Assembly: GCF_003413745.1 (NCBI RefSeq)
Contig: NZ_QVID01000002.1
Coordinates: 186,001 to 250,000, forward strand
Direction: 5' to 3'
Length of the DNA stretch: 64,000 bases
Source of the DNA: Marixanthomonas ophiurae
Lineage (GTDB): Bacteria > Bacteroidota > Bacteroidia > Flavobacteriales > Flavobacteriaceae
Every line of letters begins with the position of its first letter. Position 1 is the first letter of the stretch. The notes beneath the pieces are model-generated. The model saw only the letters and a program-made list of their open reading frames with translations. It made no database searches and was not told where the DNA came from. The translations under genes and the position numbers were made by a program. This document shows positions 18,009-27,411 of the stretch, one piece after another.

Positions 18009-18299
18009 AACTAAATTAATAAATATGGAGTGTTACTTTTTCATAGCAATAGAATTCCTGAAAAATAGGAAGTCATTTTAATTTATTAATAAAAAAAGGG
18101 GGATGTTGTAGGTTTAATAAAGAATAAAAGTAATTTTTTTTTAAGGGTTAACCCCCCTAAATGTTGAGAATATTTTCCTACATACAAGAAATAAACTAAT
18201 GTAATGGTTTTTTATAGACGTTTTATAAAGTATATCTATTCATAAAACCGATAACTTTTTTACTACTTTTAGCTTTTTAAGAAAAAAGGTTAAAAATAA
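18009..18299. other. Gene-free upstream region of the TPR/LuxR gene
   Basis: No coding frame is visible. A possible -7 box TACTTTTA at 18264-18271 (Bacteroidetes consensus TAnnTTTG) would start a transcript about 20-25 bases before the ATG at 18300. Upstream are A/T runs and a CCCCCC/T tract near 18150 without further recognisable structure. Confidence 0.4.
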
Positions 18300-19934
18300 A
18301 TGTTTACACCCGCACGTCTCCTCGTAGTGCTTATTTTATTATTGTTTTCAATAAATTGTTTTGCACAAGTAGAAACATCTACACAGGCAGACGACCATAT
18401 TGAAGAAGGTGTTGAGCTTATGTTTCAAAAAAAACATACACAATCGTTAGCGTTACTAGTAGAAACAGAGGCGATTGCACAAAAAAATAAATGGTATGAG
18501 CAAGCCTTTAGAGCTACATTAAACATAGGCTCTAACTATTATTTACTTTCCGATTATGGCGAAGCACTTCAGTATTACTTACAAGCGTATGAAATAGCTA
18601 TAGAGCATTTAGATTCTCGACAAGAAATGACGGTGCTTAACAACATTGGTATTCTTTACTTTCAAGAAGAGGAGCGGTCTCAGGCAAAAAAATATTTCTT
18701 TAAAGCCTATCAAAAGGCAAAGCAAGTTAAAGATGAAGTTAAAGTAGGGTATTACGCAGTAAACCTAGCGTTGGTTTCTAATAAAATGAAGGAGGTAGAT
18801 TCGGCTCAATTCTATATACAAGAAGCTCTTCCGTTATTAAAAGATACTCCTAATGTACTGATACAGGGAAAAATGGCACAGGCTGAAATGTTTCTTTTAA
18901 AAGAACAATATAGCAAGTCTGAACAAATTGCCTTAAGTCTATTGCCTGAACTTCAAGGCGTATCACAAATAGAAAATAAAGTATTCATCTTATTGGTATT
19001 GGCTCAAATTAACGAAGCACGAAATGAAGTAAACAAAGCACTAGACTACACCACAGAAGCACGTGACGCTCAAAGTGGGTTTGAAAACCGAACAGAAGTG
19101 TATGATTATCTATCTGAACTCTACGGCAAAACGGGTGATTTTGAAAAAGCAATAGCTTATAAAGATTCTGTAATTATCGCTACAGATTCTTTAAATACAA
19201 TTAGAAACAGAAAGTTGTTTGAAAATGAAAAAGTGAAATTTCAACTTCAAAACTATCAACACGAGCTTTCTGAAAGTAAAGAAATATTAAAACAAGAACG
19301 TCGTTTCTTTTATAGTATAATTGGGATAGCTGTTCTATGCATGGGTTTTATAATATGGGTGTACAGGAGTAATTTAGTAAAACACAAACAACGTAAAAAA
19401 ATTGTAGAGTTAGAGTTAGCGAAAGAAAAAAGCGACCACTTACTTATTGAAAAGCAATTACGGGAAAAAGAAGCGTTAGCATCGTTAGAGCAAGAACGCC
19501 TTAAAAATGAATTGGAAGTGAAAAACCGAAAACTTACTGCCAAAGCATTATACCTATCTAGCAAAAATGACCTTATAGAAGAAGTGGTTGAGTCGTTATC
19601 TCTTCATACCGAAATAGCCGACAATCCACAGTTGAAAAAACAAATTACCGAATTAAAAAAACACCTTAAAAAAGATACACAATGGGATAGCTTTTTTACC
19701 CATTTTGAAGAAATCAATCAAGGCTTTCTTGATAGGCTACGAAGTAAACACCCAAAACTTACCCCAAGCGACATTCGGTTTATCACGTATTTGTATATGA
19801 ATTTAAGCAATAAAGAAATTGCATCGCTCTTAAACATCACTCCTCAGTCCTGTAGAAAAAGAAAGGAACGAATTTCAAAGAAAATAGATTTACCAAATAA
19901 TACAACACTTCACGCTTATTTATCAAGGGTTTAA
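18300..19934 (+). CDS. Membrane TPR regulator with C-terminal LuxR-like helix-turn-helix
   Basis: A 544-residue protein with signal peptide (ending CFAQ), TPR repeats over about 30-300, one membrane helix near 336-357, a coiled coil (about 365-430) and a C-terminal LuxR/GerE-like HTH (about 475-544). The HTH contains LTPSDIRFITYLYMNLSNKEIA and ITPQSCRKRKERI. Proteins with this order are common in flavobacteria and are thought to sense through periplasmic TPRs and bind DNA inside. Partner genes are unknown; two T9SS-exported proteins follow in the same direction after 108 bases and are candidate targets. There is no kinase or receiver domain. Confidence 0.85.
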   Translation: MFTPARLLVVLILLLFSINCFAQVETSTQADDHIEEGVELMFQKKHTQSLALLVETEAIAQKNKWYEQAFRATLNIGSNYYLLSDYGEALQYYLQAYEIAIEHLDSRQEMTVLNNIGILYFQEEERSQAKKYFFKAYQKAKQVKDEVKVGYYAVNLALVSNKMKEVDSAQFYIQEALPLLKDTPNVLIQGKMAQAEMFLLKEQYSKSEQIALSLLPELQGVSQIENKVFILLVLAQINEARNEVNKALDYTTEARDAQSGFENRTEVYDYLSELYGKTGDFEKAIAYKDSVIIATDSLNTIRNRKLFENEKVKFQLQNYQHELSESKEILKQERRFFYSIIGIAVLCMGFIIWVYRSNLVKHKQRKKIVELELAKEKSDHLLIEKQLREKEALASLEQERLKNELEVKNRKLTAKALYLSSKNDLIEEVVESLSLHTEIADNPQLKKQITELKKHLKKDTQWDSFFTHFEEINQGFLDRLRSKHPKLTPSDIRFITYLYMNLSNKEIASLLNITPQSCRKRKERISKKIDLPNNTTLHAYLSRV

Positions 19935-20042
19935 GTAATGTGTCACGCTATTACATTAAACATGTCACGAAATGTCACGCCCTAATTAGGCTGCAAGCCG
20001 CCTCTTGTATCTATATTTATCCCATAATCCAAAATAGATACC

Positions 20043-22370
20043 ATGAAAAAACTAACTACCCTATTATTACTTTTTTTTTACATATTAATTGTACAAAAAA
20101 TCACAGCTCAAGTTGAATTGGAAGGAGCAAAAGACTACGGACAATTATTTAATGTAACCTATAGTGAAACAGAAGAAGATGTTATCTACGCACGTACGGT
20201 TACAAACCACATTGTTACTTCAACAGATGGTGGTGATAACTGGAGTGTTTTATATGCAGAACCTTTAGATAAATATGCAACGCTGAAGGATCTTAAGCTT
20301 ATAAATGATGGAACTAGCTTAAGTTTTATAGTTTCTGCAGAAGGAACGGACTACAACGCTATTGTTTTGTTTGATCTTGCAACCGAAACAATTACACGCA
20401 CTTATTCACCGCCCAACTCTTTTGAAACTGATATTTTAATAGAGTCCTACGATATCCTTGAATCTAATAATGATATTGCATTAATGCATACCACGTACTC
20501 TTTAGGGGGAGCATACACTCATGAGGTTTTCTATACCGGCGATGGAGGTGCTAATTGGTTTCCGGTATATTACAGCCCAATAAATGATAATGTAGCTATT
20601 AATAATGTAGCTATTTCACCAGCAGAAGGTGAAACCTTATTTTTAATGCGAGGTGGATCTACTTCACGAGTTATAGGAGGTTTATTTGTATCTACCGATG
20701 CTGGCCAAACTTGGGAAGAGAAAATTCCAGGAAATATGTACGACCCTATTAGCTTTAATCCTAACAATGCAGATGATATTTTATTAGGGACAGGATATGG
20801 TTATGATACCCATGTAGAAAACCTATACCGCTCAACTAATGGTGGTGATACTTGGAATATAGTTCCTATTACTTGGACAACTATGTCTCAAGATAATATA
20901 AATGAAATAGCATTTAACCCTACCAATACAAACGAAATTATGGTATTGGAAGAAAATGAAATAGTAGTTTCTTCAGATAATGGAACTACTTGGCAAAATT
21001 ATGTGTACAACGATATAGATCCAGAAACCTATTACTATGGTTTAACAGCTTCATATAACCCATTTGTATCTCGTGAAGTATTAATTAGTACAAATTATTA
21101 TCCTTTTTTATCTGAAGATGGAGGGGCTACATTATCTAAGTTAGAAAATCCTTTCATTAACTCCTCAGGGACGGTAGCCTCTTTCACTTCAGAAGATGAA
21201 AATCACGTATATTATGGTTTACGCTCAGGATACATTCATAAAGACCTTCAAACAGAAACTGAAGAAGGTTATGGATTACAGTCTCTAGAACAAGGCTTTG
21301 GTTCTCCTTTAAAAGTTTATGCCGACCCAGTAGTTTCCGGACGTGTATTTACTAATAATAGAGTAGTGAATACCTCCTATTTAAGCGTAAGTGCTGAGCA
21401 CGGAGCCGATTCAAAACTAATTGCTAGTTCTATGTTCTTTTTGATCCTTGAAGATGTTTCTACTTCCGTTACCAACCCGAACATAAGCTGGTTGTCAACC
21501 GGTATTGAAGCACACAAAGTAGATCTTACCGATATGGAGAACATTATAGATACTAATATTCCGGTACCCCAAACAGGAGAAGTAGTTACAGCCGTGCAGG
21601 TTGATCGTGAGGATGAAGCGACTATCTACATAACACAAGATGTTAGTTTTTATAAATCATCTAATGATGGTGCTATTTGGGAGCTGGCGGTTACTGGTTT
21701 GGAAGAATTAGTTTCTAGAGACGATTTAATTTTAGACATAGAGCAAAACCCATTAAACGCTAACCAGTTAATGTTAGCAACAACAAATGGTATCTATTTA
21801 TCGGAAAACAAAGGGGATTCTTGGAGTCTTATTTCTTCGGAATTTACAAACGATGTTGCCTTTTCAACAGTAACGGAAGATGCTATTGTGGCCGTTACTC
21901 ATTATTCTGATGGATTTAATATTCCATTACCCGAAGCAAAAGCAAAAATTATCTTCAGTAAAGATATGGGGGAAACGTGGGAAGAAATAACCCCTGAAAT
22001 GCTAAACTATTCAGTTACTGAAACATCGGCCTTCACTTTTACAGAAGATGCTGTAGATGTCTATTTAGGCGTACAGGATTTAGGTTTGGTAAAGTATAAC
22101 ATAGATCTTACCACACTGTCAATAACTTCTGAAATTGTAGAAAATAAAATAATTGCATTGTATCCTAACCCAGCGAAAGACAGTTTCTCAATAAATAGTT
22201 ATGATAGAATTGAAGCGGTAACTATTTACAATATGGCAGGACAAGAGGTAAAGAAAGTAAGTGAAACTAATCAAGAAATAAATATAAGTGATTTAGCTAA
22301 CGGATTATATATTGTGAAAGTGAAAACCTCTGAAGGAACTCTATCTAAGCGTATCATAAAAGCAAACTAG
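20043..22370 (+). CDS. Asp-box (VPS10/sialidase-like) beta-propeller, T9SS-exported
   Basis: A 775-residue secreted protein with a signal peptide. The body is built of BNR/Asp-box blades, recognisable as S-x-D-x-G-x-x-W repeats: STDGGDNW, GDGGANW, STDAGQTW, STNGGDTW, SSDNGTTW, SENKGDSW, SKDMGETW. This fold occurs in sortilin VPS10 domains and in glycosidases, but here I see no catalytic signature of either. The last 75 residues (ALYPNPAKDSF, GLYIVKV, SKRIIKAN) are a type A T9SS sorting tail, so the product is exported and probably surface-bound. It is followed after 46 bases by another T9SS cargo gene. Confidence 0.88.
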   Translation: MKKLTTLLLLFFYILIVQKITAQVELEGAKDYGQLFNVTYSETEEDVIYARTVTNHIVTSTDGGDNWSVLYAEPLDKYATLKDLKLINDGTSLSFIVSAEGTDYNAIVLFDLATETITRTYSPPNSFETDILIESYDILESNNDIALMHTTYSLGGAYTHEVFYTGDGGANWFPVYYSPINDNVAINNVAISPAEGETLFLMRGGSTSRVIGGLFVSTDAGQTWEEKIPGNMYDPISFNPNNADDILLGTGYGYDTHVENLYRSTNGGDTWNIVPITWTTMSQDNINEIAFNPTNTNEIMVLEENEIVVSSDNGTTWQNYVYNDIDPETYYYGLTASYNPFVSREVLISTNYYPFLSEDGGATLSKLENPFINSSGTVASFTSEDENHVYYGLRSGYIHKDLQTETEEGYGLQSLEQGFGSPLKVYADPVVSGRVFTNNRVVNTSYLSVSAEHGADSKLIASSMFFLILEDVSTSVTNPNISWLSTGIEAHKVDLTDMENIIDTNIPVPQTGEVVTAVQVDREDEATIYITQDVSFYKSSNDGAIWELAVTGLEELVSRDDLILDIEQNPLNANQLMLATTNGIYLSENKGDSWSLISSEFTNDVAFSTVTEDAIVAVTHYSDGFNIPLPEAKAKIIFSKDMGETWEEITPEMLNYSVTETSAFTFTEDAVDVYLGVQDLGLVKYNIDLTTLSITSEIVENKIIALYPNPAKDSFSINSYDRIEAVTIYNMAGQEVKKVSETNQEINISDLANGLYIVKVKTSEGTLSKRIIKAN

Positions 22371-22416
22371 ATAGGGAATAATGAAAAAAACTACTAATTA
22401 AAATCAATATAGAATT

Positions 22417-23925
22417 ATGAAAACAACAACGATAACAAAAACGTTTTTTACAGCTGCTTGTTTATTAGGTTCTGTTACAAGCTCACTAGCTCAATTTACA
22501 CAAACAGGAAAAGTTGTAAGTCAAGACAGAGAAAGTCGAGCAGAATATGGAACTTCAGTAGATATTAAAGAGAATTACGCTATTGTTGGTGCCTCTAGAG
22601 AAACCATTGCGGCAGGAGCAGCTTATATTTATGAACAAAATAGAGATGGGGAGTGGCAAAATCTACAAAAATTAACAGCCTTCGATGCCCAAGATATGGC
22701 CGAATTTGGAGGTGCCTCTAAATTTGGAGAAGACTACTTAGTGGTAGCTTCCGGTAGAGGAGATGTAGATGGAATAATAAGGGCAGGAGCATTATATGTG
22801 TATAACCTTAATAGCAGTAATGGTACTTGGGATTTTGATGTAAAATTACATGCCGCAGATTATAGTGGAGATGCTAAATTAGGTATGAACCCTACTTCAT
22901 TAGATGTAGATGGAAGTACCATTTTAGGTGGTGCTCCCGGAGAAAATGGATGGACCGGAGCTGCGTATGTATTTGAAAAGGAGTCAGGAAACTGGGTCGA
23001 AAAGCAGAAACTGGTAAGTCCTAACACACAAACTAATGAAACATTTGGTATTGGGGTTTCTATTTCAGGTGACGTTGTGGCCATAGGAGCTAATGAAACT
23101 GATAACCGTAAAGGTTCTGTATATATTTTTCAGAAGGATGCATCGGGAACTTGGGAATATTTTCAGCAGGTAATGGCATCAGATGCTGCTGCTGATGCTT
23201 TTTTTGGAAGTTCAGTAAGTTTACACGAAGATCAATTGGTCGTTGGAGCTTATGGAGCAAATGGAGAAGCAGGTGCCGCCTACATATTTGAAAAGGATAG
23301 CTCTGGAGATTGGCAAGAGATGCAAAAGCTAACAGGAGCAACTGCATCAGAGAGTGCACAGTTTGGTTGGAGTGCTGAAATAAAAGAAAAACATCTAGTA
23401 GTTAGTGCGCCTCACGCTTACGGTTTTGATTCGGGCGAACTTTACTTCTACAAAAAAGATGCTAATGGAGTATGGCAAGAAGAAGAAATTATACAGGGAG
23501 AAGACACGGTAGGTGAAGATTTCTATGGATGGAGTGTAGCTTTATATGGCGATCAAATAATCACTGGTGCTCCGTGGGAAGATCACGATGCTACTGGTGA
23601 TAATGAAGTAGATCGTGCTGGTTCTGCCTATATTTTTAGAGATGAATTATTGTTAGGTAATGAACCTGGCAATGATCAATTAGAAAATAGAATAGGGGTA
23701 TATCCTGTTCCAGCTGTAGATGAAATAACCATTCAAAGTAAGGAGAGTTCAATTAGCAATATAGTCTTGATAAATCAATTAGGGATGATGGTAAAAGAAC
23801 AAAAGGTTTCTGAAAAAAAAGAAAGTACACTTACTATTTCAGATATTTCTGAAGGAGTCTACTTTCTAAATATTATTGATACAGAAGGAAAGATAACAAC
23901 AAAAAAGATAGTGAAGAGTAAGTAA
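22417..23925 (+). CDS. FG-GAP-type beta-propeller protein, T9SS-exported
   Basis: A 502-residue protein with a signal peptide (ending SLAQ). About seven repeats follow, each with an FG-x-SV/DI strand, an 'AIVGA' or 'LVVGA' strand and a GAAYIFEK-like strand, as in integrin-alpha-like FG-GAP propellers. The C-terminus (IGVYPVPAVDEIT, EGVYFLNI, TKKIVKSK) is a T9SS type A sorting tail; YPVP replaces the usual YPNP. Its place directly behind the Asp-box propeller gene suggests co-transcription and perhaps a common surface role such as adhesion. A terminator follows. Confidence 0.85.
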   Translation: MKTTTITKTFFTAACLLGSVTSSLAQFTQTGKVVSQDRESRAEYGTSVDIKENYAIVGASRETIAAGAAYIYEQNRDGEWQNLQKLTAFDAQDMAEFGGASKFGEDYLVVASGRGDVDGIIRAGALYVYNLNSSNGTWDFDVKLHAADYSGDAKLGMNPTSLDVDGSTILGGAPGENGWTGAAYVFEKESGNWVEKQKLVSPNTQTNETFGIGVSISGDVVAIGANETDNRKGSVYIFQKDASGTWEYFQQVMASDAAADAFFGSSVSLHEDQLVVGAYGANGEAGAAYIFEKDSSGDWQEMQKLTGATASESAQFGWSAEIKEKHLVVSAPHAYGFDSGELYFYKKDANGVWQEEEIIQGEDTVGEDFYGWSVALYGDQIITGAPWEDHDATGDNEVDRAGSAYIFRDELLLGNEPGNDQLENRIGVYPVPAVDEITIQSKESSISNIVLINQLGMMVKEQKVSEKKESTLTISDISEGVYFLNIIDTEGKITTKKIVKSK

Positions 23926-23959
23926 GATTAGATTTAAGTTAATAGTTAATATGTAGGAA

Positions 23960-23985
23960 GGCCACCGTGTAAGGGTGGTCTTTTT
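23960..23985 (+). terminator. Terminator after the T9SS propeller pair
   Basis: GGCCACC (23960-23966) pairs with GGTGGTC (23974-23980), with one G-T pair, followed by five T residues. Confidence 0.75.
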
Positions 23986-24115
23986 ACTTTAAAAACAGTA
24001 CATAACCTTCTTGCGAACACAAAAACAAACAAAGTAATAGGGAAGTGGCATTGATTATTTTATACTTTAGAATAATAATTTTTTTAAACGATTCTTTAAA
24101 TATTAGAAAAATAAA

Positions 24116-24148
24116 TTTGTAAAAATCTTTAAATTTATGTTATTTTTG
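24116..24148 (+). promoter_or_regulatory. Bacteroidetes-type promoter for the methyltransferase gene
   Basis: TTTG at 24116-24119 and TATTTTTG at 24141-24148, 21 bases apart. This matches the -33 TTTG / -7 TAnnTTTG consensus and lies about 40 bases before the start at 24190. Confidence 0.55.
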
Positions 24149-24189
24149 GGTGATTTTATTATTAATACAACAATAACAAGGCTTTAATT

Positions 24190-24645
24190 TTGAAAAAAGA
24201 GGTATTATTCTTAATAATCCAGTTTGTGCTTTTTTCTTTCTATTTCATTGATATAGAAGTAATTTCTTATTCAATTCCATCTTGGCTAAATTATATTTTG
24301 CTCTCCTTAGTAGGTTGTGGTTTTGTAATTATCTTTTTAGGCATCCTGAACCTTAATGATGATTTAAGTGTAATACATGCCAAAAAAGAAAAACCCATGG
24401 TTTTTCATGGTATTTATCGGTATGTACGCCATCCAATTTATTCAGGAATTCTTTTAAGTATGATAGCCTATGCACTCTTTACAGCTTCAATTTTCAAATT
24501 TATTTTAACCTTAATTATGGGTGTGGTTTTTTATTATAAATCTGATAATGAAGAAAATTGGATGGTTGAAAAGTATGAACAGTACAGAATCTATAAAAAG
24601 AAAACCGGTCGTTTCCTTCCAAAACTTAGAAATAAGAATTACTAA
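24190..24645 (+). CDS. ICMT/PEMT-like membrane methyltransferase
   Basis: A 151-residue integral membrane protein with about four hydrophobic segments (4-24, 31-53, 87-102, 104-118). The motif YRYVRHPIYSG near residue 75 and the C-terminal EENWMVEKYEQYRIYKKKTGRFLP are the S-adenosylmethionine-binding landmarks of the isoprenylcysteine carboxyl methyltransferase family. In bacteria the substrate is usually unknown and is likely lipid-like or small, since prenylated proteins are absent. Translation starts with TTG at 24190; no ATG lies near the start of the membrane segment. It precedes trxB but has its own promoter. Confidence 0.78.
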   Translation: MKKEVLFLIIQFVLFSFYFIDIEVISYSIPSWLNYILLSLVGCGFVIIFLGILNLNDDLSVIHAKKEKPMVFHGIYRYVRHPIYSGILLSMIAYALFTASIFKFILTLIMGVVFYYKSDNEENWMVEKYEQYRIYKKKTGRFLPKLRNKNY

Positions 24646-24675
24646 TTAAATAATAACGTTTCTTAATAACTTTCC

Positions 24676-24707
24676 TTGTAAGGTTCTTTATAAAGTTACT
24701 ACTTTTA
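24676..24707 (+). promoter_or_regulatory. Likely trxB promoter
   Basis: TTG at 24676-24678 and TACTTTTA at 24700-24707, 21 bases apart, close to the TTG / TAnnTTTG consensus. The start codon follows 28 bases later. Confidence 0.45.
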
Positions 24708-24735
24708 CAGTGTAAAAATATTGAAGAAAACTATT

Positions 24736-25704
24736 ATGGCAGATACTATTGAAAAAATCAAATGTTTGATTATTGGCTCTGGTCCAGCAGGATATACAGC
24801 AGCAATCTATGCATCACGTGCAGATTTAAAACCTGTAATGTACACTGGTATGGAACCTGGAGGACAACTAACAACAACTACCGAGGTTGATAACTTCCCC
24901 GGCTATCCTGATGGGGTAGATGGTCCTACCATGATGGTCCAGTTACAAAAACAAGCGGAACGTTTTGGAACAGAAGTACGTATAGGTATGGTTACTGCTG
25001 TAGATTTTAGCGATGAAGTAGGTGGTGTTCATAAAGTAACAGTTGACAATAAGAAGCAAATTGAAGCCGAAACAGTAATCATTTCAACTGGAGCAACGGC
25101 TAAATATTTAGGCTTGCCAAGTGAGCAAAAATTACGTGGTGGTGGTGTTTCTGCCTGTGCCGTGTGTGATGGTTTTTTCTACAAAGGTCAAGATGTAGCC
25201 ATCGTAGGTGGAGGAGATACCGCTGCTGAAGAAGCAACGTATCTTGCTAATATTTGTAACAAGGTGACTATGTTGGTTCGTAAAGACTATATGAAAGCCT
25301 CAAAAGCCATGCAACATCGTGTTGAAAACACAAAAAATATAGACCTACGCTACAATACCGAAGTAGATGAGGTGTTGGGGGAGCAAGTAGTAGAAGGGCT
25401 ACGAATGGTTAATAATGAAACAGGTGAAAAAGAAGAAATTGAAATTACCGGTTTATTTATAGCTATTGGTCATAAACCAAATACTGAAATATTTAAAGAA
25501 CAATTGGATATGGATGATACTGGGTATGTAATCACCAAAGGAAAAAGCACCAAGACAAACAGACCTGGAGTATTTGCTAGCGGTGATGTTCAAGATAAAG
25601 AATACCGTCAAGCCGTTACAGCAGCCGGGACTGGATGTATGGCAGCTTTAGATGCAGAACGTTATTTACAGACCATTGAAACCGAAAAAACGGTAGAAGC
25701 ATAA
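24736..25704 (+). CDS. trxB: Thioredoxin-disulfide reductase
   Basis: A 322-residue flavoenzyme that passes electrons from NADPH to thioredoxin in the cytoplasm. The FAD motif GSGPAG is near residues 14-19, the redox-active disulfide is Cys141-Ala-Val-Cys144-Asp, and the NADPH motif GGGDTA follows near 157. The C-terminal FAD segment ASGDVQD is near 283. Length is normal. I take the ATG at 24736 (MADTIEKIK) rather than an in-frame TTG five codons upstream, because homologues begin close to this point. A terminator follows. Confidence 0.96.
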   Translation: MADTIEKIKCLIIGSGPAGYTAAIYASRADLKPVMYTGMEPGGQLTTTTEVDNFPGYPDGVDGPTMMVQLQKQAERFGTEVRIGMVTAVDFSDEVGGVHKVTVDNKKQIEAETVIISTGATAKYLGLPSEQKLRGGGVSACAVCDGFFYKGQDVAIVGGGDTAAEEATYLANICNKVTMLVRKDYMKASKAMQHRVENTKNIDLRYNTEVDEVLGEQVVEGLRMVNNETGEKEEIEITGLFIAIGHKPNTEIFKEQLDMDDTGYVITKGKSTKTNRPGVFASGDVQDKEYRQAVTAAGTGCMAALDAERYLQTIETEKTVEA

Positions 25705-25727
25705 ACAGCATTAATTAAAACAGTATT

Positions 25728-25761
25728 AAAACACCTAAGCAAACCGTTTAGGTGTTTTTTT
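25728..25761 (+). terminator. Terminator after trxB
   Basis: AAAACACCTAA (25728-25738) pairs with TTAGGTGTTTT (25748-25758), followed by more T. Confidence 0.88.
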
Positions 25762-25798
25762 ATTATAGCGGGAACCATACAAGTCACTACTAAAAACC

Positions 25799-25806
25799 TA
25801 TATTTG
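25799..25806 (+). promoter_or_regulatory. -7 box of the TPR-AraC gene
   Basis: TATATTTG exactly fits TAnnTTTG and ends 21 bases before the ATG at 25828. No clear TTG is seen at -33. Confidence 0.45.
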
Positions 25807-25827
25807 TAGGGTATAACCTATTTGTTT

Positions 25828-27384
25828 ATGAAAGTATTTTCATACTTTTTTATTGTTCTTATTTTTAGTTCGGCTGGCATTTTTGGTCAGGAAATTGCCG
25901 GAGACGACTTTCTTTTTTTAAAAAACTTAAATACAGTATATAAAGATCCATCGCAAGCGAAACGAGTTGCCGATTATTTATTTAAAAATGCTAATACACA
26001 ACTAGAAAAAGCTGAAGCCCTCTATTTACTTTCAGAAAGTAAAAAAAGACAAGGGGACTATATTGAAAGCATTGAAGACCTTTTTAAGGCAAAAGAATTG
26101 GTAAACCCTTCAAAAGATCACTTTTTGAACAGTTTACTATTAATCTCAATAGCAGAAAGATGTCAAACAACTGGCATTAATGATATTGCAGAAGAATACC
26201 TGCGGAAAGCTGCCCGTCAAATTAATAGGATACGTCAAAAGGAAGAGTTTAGTATAGCCAACGCTTTTTTGTTATATGAACAATCTAACAAAAGCCTAAG
26301 TAAAGATAGTATTACTGCCGCAAAACAAATTGCACAATCTTCAGAAGATAATTTAGAAGATCTTAAAGCAATGGTTCCTGCGCTATTGATTAAAAACTAT
26401 GTACTACAGGGGAACATTCACTTATATAATAAAGAATTGGATTCTGCTGCTGGCTACTTTAATAAAAGCCAGAATCTTATCGTAACATCGAGGATGGCAG
26501 GTTCATCTCTTGAAGCAGAAACTTTAAAGGGAATAGGGGAGGTTCAATATGCTACATCCAATTTTGAACGTGCCAAGGCAAACTTTAAGAAAGCAATGAA
26601 TATCCCTGTTATTGAAGCTCCGCTTCGGGTCACTATTTTACGTGACTTGTCAAACGTGTATAAAGCTCAGGATAGTATGGAGGCTTATCAAAGCTATTAT
26701 AGGGAAAGTTCGACTCTTAACGCTTCTGTTTTAATTTCAGAACGAAAACTACGCAATACTATCATTTCCCATATTGAAGCAGAACAAGAAGGGGCTATCC
26801 AAAGTGATAAAAGAAGTTATTATATAATTGTAGGAATAATTGCAGCTGTGTTGCTCGTGTGTTTTATAGGCTATTATTTTTATAGTAAAAAGCTAGATAC
26901 GGAATACAAACAATTTGAAAAAGTCATCAAACAACTTGAAAACAAAGAAAAATTAGAAGCTCCTAAAAAGGTTGTTCAGCAAGAAAATGAAGGAACTAAA
27001 GGCGTTACAATTCCTAAAGAAACCGAAAACGCCATCCTGCAACGGCTCGAAGATTTTGAAACAACGACCAAATACACCAATTCTAATATGTCATTGCCGT
27101 TATTGGCCAAGCAGTTAGAAACCAACACCAAATATATTTCAGAAATTATTCATACCCATAAAAACAAAAACTTCAATACCTATATTAACGAATTACGCAT
27201 CAATCACATTATTCAGTTAATGAAAGAAGATAAAAAGTACCTAAATTATAAAGTAAGCTATTTGGCTGAAGAAAGCGGTTTTTCCTCACATAGTGCTTTT
27301 ACCGTGGTCTTTAAATCTATTACTGGCATCACACCAAAACAGTTCATCACTTTTTTAAAGAAAGATGATAAAGTAGCGTCTTGA
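25828..27384 (+). CDS. Membrane TPR protein with AraC-type DNA-binding domain
   Basis: A 518-residue protein with signal peptide (ending IFGQ), TPR-like helical repeats over about 30-300, one membrane helix near 330-352, a charged linker, and an AraC-type double HTH near 415-515. The HTH contains LPLLAKQLETNTKYISEIIH and YLAEESGFSSHSAFTVVFKSITGITPKQF. The layout is that of flavobacterial one-protein sensors with periplasmic TPRs and cytoplasmic AraC domain. The ATG at 25828 is preferred over an in-frame TTG at 25822. The next gene, 27 bases on, encodes a similar TPR-membrane protein without the DNA-binding part. Confidence 0.85.
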   Translation: MKVFSYFFIVLIFSSAGIFGQEIAGDDFLFLKNLNTVYKDPSQAKRVADYLFKNANTQLEKAEALYLLSESKKRQGDYIESIEDLFKAKELVNPSKDHFLNSLLLISIAERCQTTGINDIAEEYLRKAARQINRIRQKEEFSIANAFLLYEQSNKSLSKDSITAAKQIAQSSEDNLEDLKAMVPALLIKNYVLQGNIHLYNKELDSAAGYFNKSQNLIVTSRMAGSSLEAETLKGIGEVQYATSNFERAKANFKKAMNIPVIEAPLRVTILRDLSNVYKAQDSMEAYQSYYRESSTLNASVLISERKLRNTIISHIEAEQEGAIQSDKRSYYIIVGIIAAVLLVCFIGYYFYSKKLDTEYKQFEKVIKQLENKEKLEAPKKVVQQENEGTKGVTIPKETENAILQRLEDFETTTKYTNSNMSLPLLAKQLETNTKYISEIIHTHKNKNFNTYINELRINHIIQLMKEDKKYLNYKVSYLAEESGFSSHSAFTVVFKSITGITPKQFITFLKKDDKVAS

Positions 27385-27411
27385 TCTTTTTAGTATATTA
27401 CCAAAAAAACT

